NCBI RefSeq assembly: GCF_011602085.1 | Contig: NZ_JAAONY010000002.1 | Span: 682,001 to 746,000, forward strand | Source: Pseudoteredinibacter isoporae | GTDB lineage: Bacteria; Pseudomonadota; Gammaproteobacteria; Pseudomonadales; Cellvibrionaceae | Direction of reading: 5' to 3' | Length of the DNA: 64,000 bases | The notes under the pieces: model-generated | Database searches by the model: none | Told to the model about the DNA's origin: nothing | Seen by the model: only the letters and a program-made list of their open reading frames with translations | In this document: piece by piece, positions 62,536 to 64,000 of the stretch | Layout: each line of letters starts with the position of its first letter | Position numbering within the stretch: position 1 is the first letter of the stretch | Translations under genes and position numbers: made by a program

Positions 62536-64000
62536 ATGCAAAAAACCTATAGCAATCCCATTTACCCTTACCGTAAAAGCCCGGATCAAGATGCTGCCAG
62601 CGCGGTACACCACCCTGTGATCATTATCGGTGCAGGCCCCTGCGGCATGGCGGCCGCGCTGGACCTCGCCAAACAGGGCCAGGCATCCGTGATTCTGGAC
62701 GACAACAATACCGTCAGCGTGGGCTCGCGAGCCATTTGCTTCTCCAAGCGCACACTGGAAATCATGGACCGCTACGGCTGCGCCACCCCCATGGTGGAAA
62801 AAGGCGTCACCTGGCAGAAAGGAAAAGTCTTCTTTAAAGAAGAACAGGTTTATGAATTTGATCTGCTGCCAGAAAGCGGCCATAAACTGCCCGCCTTTAT
62901 AAACCTGCAGCAGTACTATTTTGAAGAGTACATGGTAAACCTGATCGACAAGGAACCGCTGATTGACCTGCGCTGGAAAAACAAGCTGGTTGAACTTGAT
63001 AGCCAGGGTGACGGCAATCAGCTGAAGGTTGAAACCGAAGACGGTGTTTATGACTTGAGCTGCGACTACTTACTGGTCGCCGACGGTGCCAACTCAAAAA
63101 TTCGTAGCGGTCTTGGCCTGGAAAGCAAGGGCCAGGTTTTTCAGGATCGCTTCCTGATTGCCGATGTGGTGATGAAAGCGGATTTCCCCACTGAGCGCTG
63201 GTTCTGGTTTGACCCGGAGTTTCACCGCAATCAATCCGTATTGCTTCACAAACAAGCCGACAATGTCTGGCGTATTGACTTCCAGCTCGGCTGGGATGCC
63301 GATCCGGAAGAAGAAAAGAAAGAAGAAAACATTCGCCCTCGCATTGAAGCCATGCTCGGCAAAGACGTGGAATTCGAGCTGGAATGGGCCAGTGTTTATA
63401 CCTTCCAGTGTCGCAAGATGGACGACTACATTCACAATCGCGTGGTCTTCATGGGCGATGCAGCACATCAGGTTTCCCCTTTCGGCGCGCGAGGTGCAAA
63501 CGGCGGTGTACAAAGTGTTGAGAATCTGGCCTGGAAGCTGGCACGCATTTTAAAAGGTGAAGCCTCCCCCATGCTTTTGGAGAGCTACAACAGCGAGCGC
63601 CAACACGGTGCAACGGAAAACATTTTAAACTCCACCCGCGCCACCGATTTTATTACGCCCAAGAACGACATCTCGCGAGTGTTCCGGGACGAGACTTTGC
63701 GCCTGGCCAAGCATTACCCTTTTGCGCGCAGCCTGGTCAACAGCGGGCGCCTGTCCATGCCCTGTGATTACCGCAACTCAACACTCAATAGCATCGACAG
63801 TGGGTTCCAGGGCGGCCTGGAGGTGGGCTTTGTCTGTCAGGACGCCCCCATTAAAATTGATGGCCGGAACAGCTGGCTGCTGGAACAACTTGGTAATCGT
63901 TTTGTGTTGCTGGTAAATCCTGAAACTCTGGCGGATGATGAATTGACCAAGCTGGCGGCCATCAGCGATGATCTGGAAGTGATCGACTCCCGCACTCTGG
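62536..64000 (+). CDS. Class A FAD-dependent aromatic monooxygenase (MhpA/PheA-like), 3' end cut
   Basis: The frame is open from the ATG at 62536 to the window end, giving 488 residues so far. Three flavoprotein hydroxylase motifs are present: IIIGAGPCGMAAALDLA near residue 29, the LLVADGANSKIRSGLG DG motif (D183), and RVVFMGDAAHQVSPFGARGANGGVQ (D308). The C-terminal thioredoxin-like domain seems to begin near residue 440 (WLLEQLGNRFVLLVNPET). The type resembles 3-(3-hydroxyphenyl)propionate or resorcinol hydroxylases that ortho-hydroxylate phenols with NAD(P)H. The ribosome-binding site is weak. It is divergent from the MBL-fold gene. Confidence 0.88.
   Translation, partial: MQKTYSNPIYPYRKSPDQDAASAVHHPVIIIGAGPCGMAAALDLAKQGQASVILDDNNTVSVGSRAICFSKRTLEIMDRYGCATPMVEKGVTWQKGKVFFKEEQVYEFDLLPESGHKLPAFINLQQYYFEEYMVNLIDKEPLIDLRWKNKLVELDSQGDGNQLKVETEDGVYDLSCDYLLVADGANSKIRSGLGLESKGQVFQDRFLIADVVMKADFPTERWFWFDPEFHRNQSVLLHKQADNVWRIDFQLGWDADPEEEKKEENIRPRIEAMLGKDVEFELEWASVYTFQCRKMDDYIHNRVVFMGDAAHQVSPFGARGANGGVQSVENLAWKLARILKGEASPMLLESYNSERQHGATENILNSTRATDFITPKNDISRVFRDETLRLAKHYPFARSLVNSGRLSMPCDYRNSTLNSIDSGFQGGLEVGFVCQDAPIKIDGRNSWLLEQLGNRFVLLVNPETLADDELTKLAAISDDLEVIDSRTL

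Overview
The window is bacterial chromosome from a free-living, aerobic, probably aquatic gammaproteobacterium. Three gene blocks are ordered as in Pseudomonas-type genomes: xerD-dsbC-hom-thrC, dcd-apbC-metG, and the rsx/rnf operon. Genes are dense on both strands. No rRNA, complete tRNA, CRISPR array, transposase or prophage gene was seen. The first gene (carboxymuconolactone decarboxylase family, minus strand) and the last (FAD monooxygenase, plus strand) are cut by the window ends.

Layout. 0-2.2 kb: a GFA/CENP-V protein, a site-2 protease and a small membrane protein. 2.3-7.5 kb (minus): thrC, hom, dsbC, xerD. 7.6-12.1 kb (plus): an unusual pdxJ, a CBS-domain protein, then a DUF2520-TRIC channel-hotdog thioesterase set and a TerC protein. 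12.2-17 kb: an unknown secreted protein, an SDR/MaoC pair for R-hydroxyacyl-CoA chemistry, a SpoU methyltransferase, an MFS exporter and an unknown 111-residue protein. 17.1-17.7 kb is a repeat-rich non-coding stretch with a perfect 30-bp inverted repeat and a perfect 46-bp palindrome. The palindrome lies just before a PLP decarboxylase, which is followed by an MFS transporter and a small lipoprotein.

20.9-27.4 kb is a complete histidine-utilisation locus: hutIG on the minus strand and hutC-hutU-hutH on the plus strand, around a HutC-type operator. It should degrade histidine through urocanate, imidazolonepropionate and formiminoglutamate to glutamate plus formamide. 27.6-35 kb holds a GST-like protein, arfB, pyruvate kinase, a small zinc-ribbon-like protein, an M15 peptidase, dcd and apbC. 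35-43.7 kb holds metG and rsxABCDGE; RsxC has a very long repetitive C-terminal extension. 43.7-49.8 kb holds a TetR regulator, a DUF4124 protein, a SulP transporter, glyoxalase I, a His-rich secreted protein, a VOC protein and two GNAT acetyltransferases.

49.8-59.8 kb (minus) is the most distinctive catabolic region. It has a TonB-dependent receptor, a type I sulfatase, an aldehyde dehydrogenase and a tryptophan-tryptophylquinone amine dehydrogenase cluster (mauB-E-D-A) followed by two c-type cytochromes. The dehydrogenase would oxidise a primary amine in the periplasm to an aldehyde plus ammonia and pass electrons to the cytochromes; the aldehyde dehydrogenase could finish the oxidation. 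No MauG and no cupredoxin gene is present. After a 1.4-kb stretch with no convincing gene, a metallo-beta-lactamase-fold protein with a degenerate metal site is divergent from a class A FAD monooxygenase. The shared promoter region carries a consensus FNR/Anr-type box.
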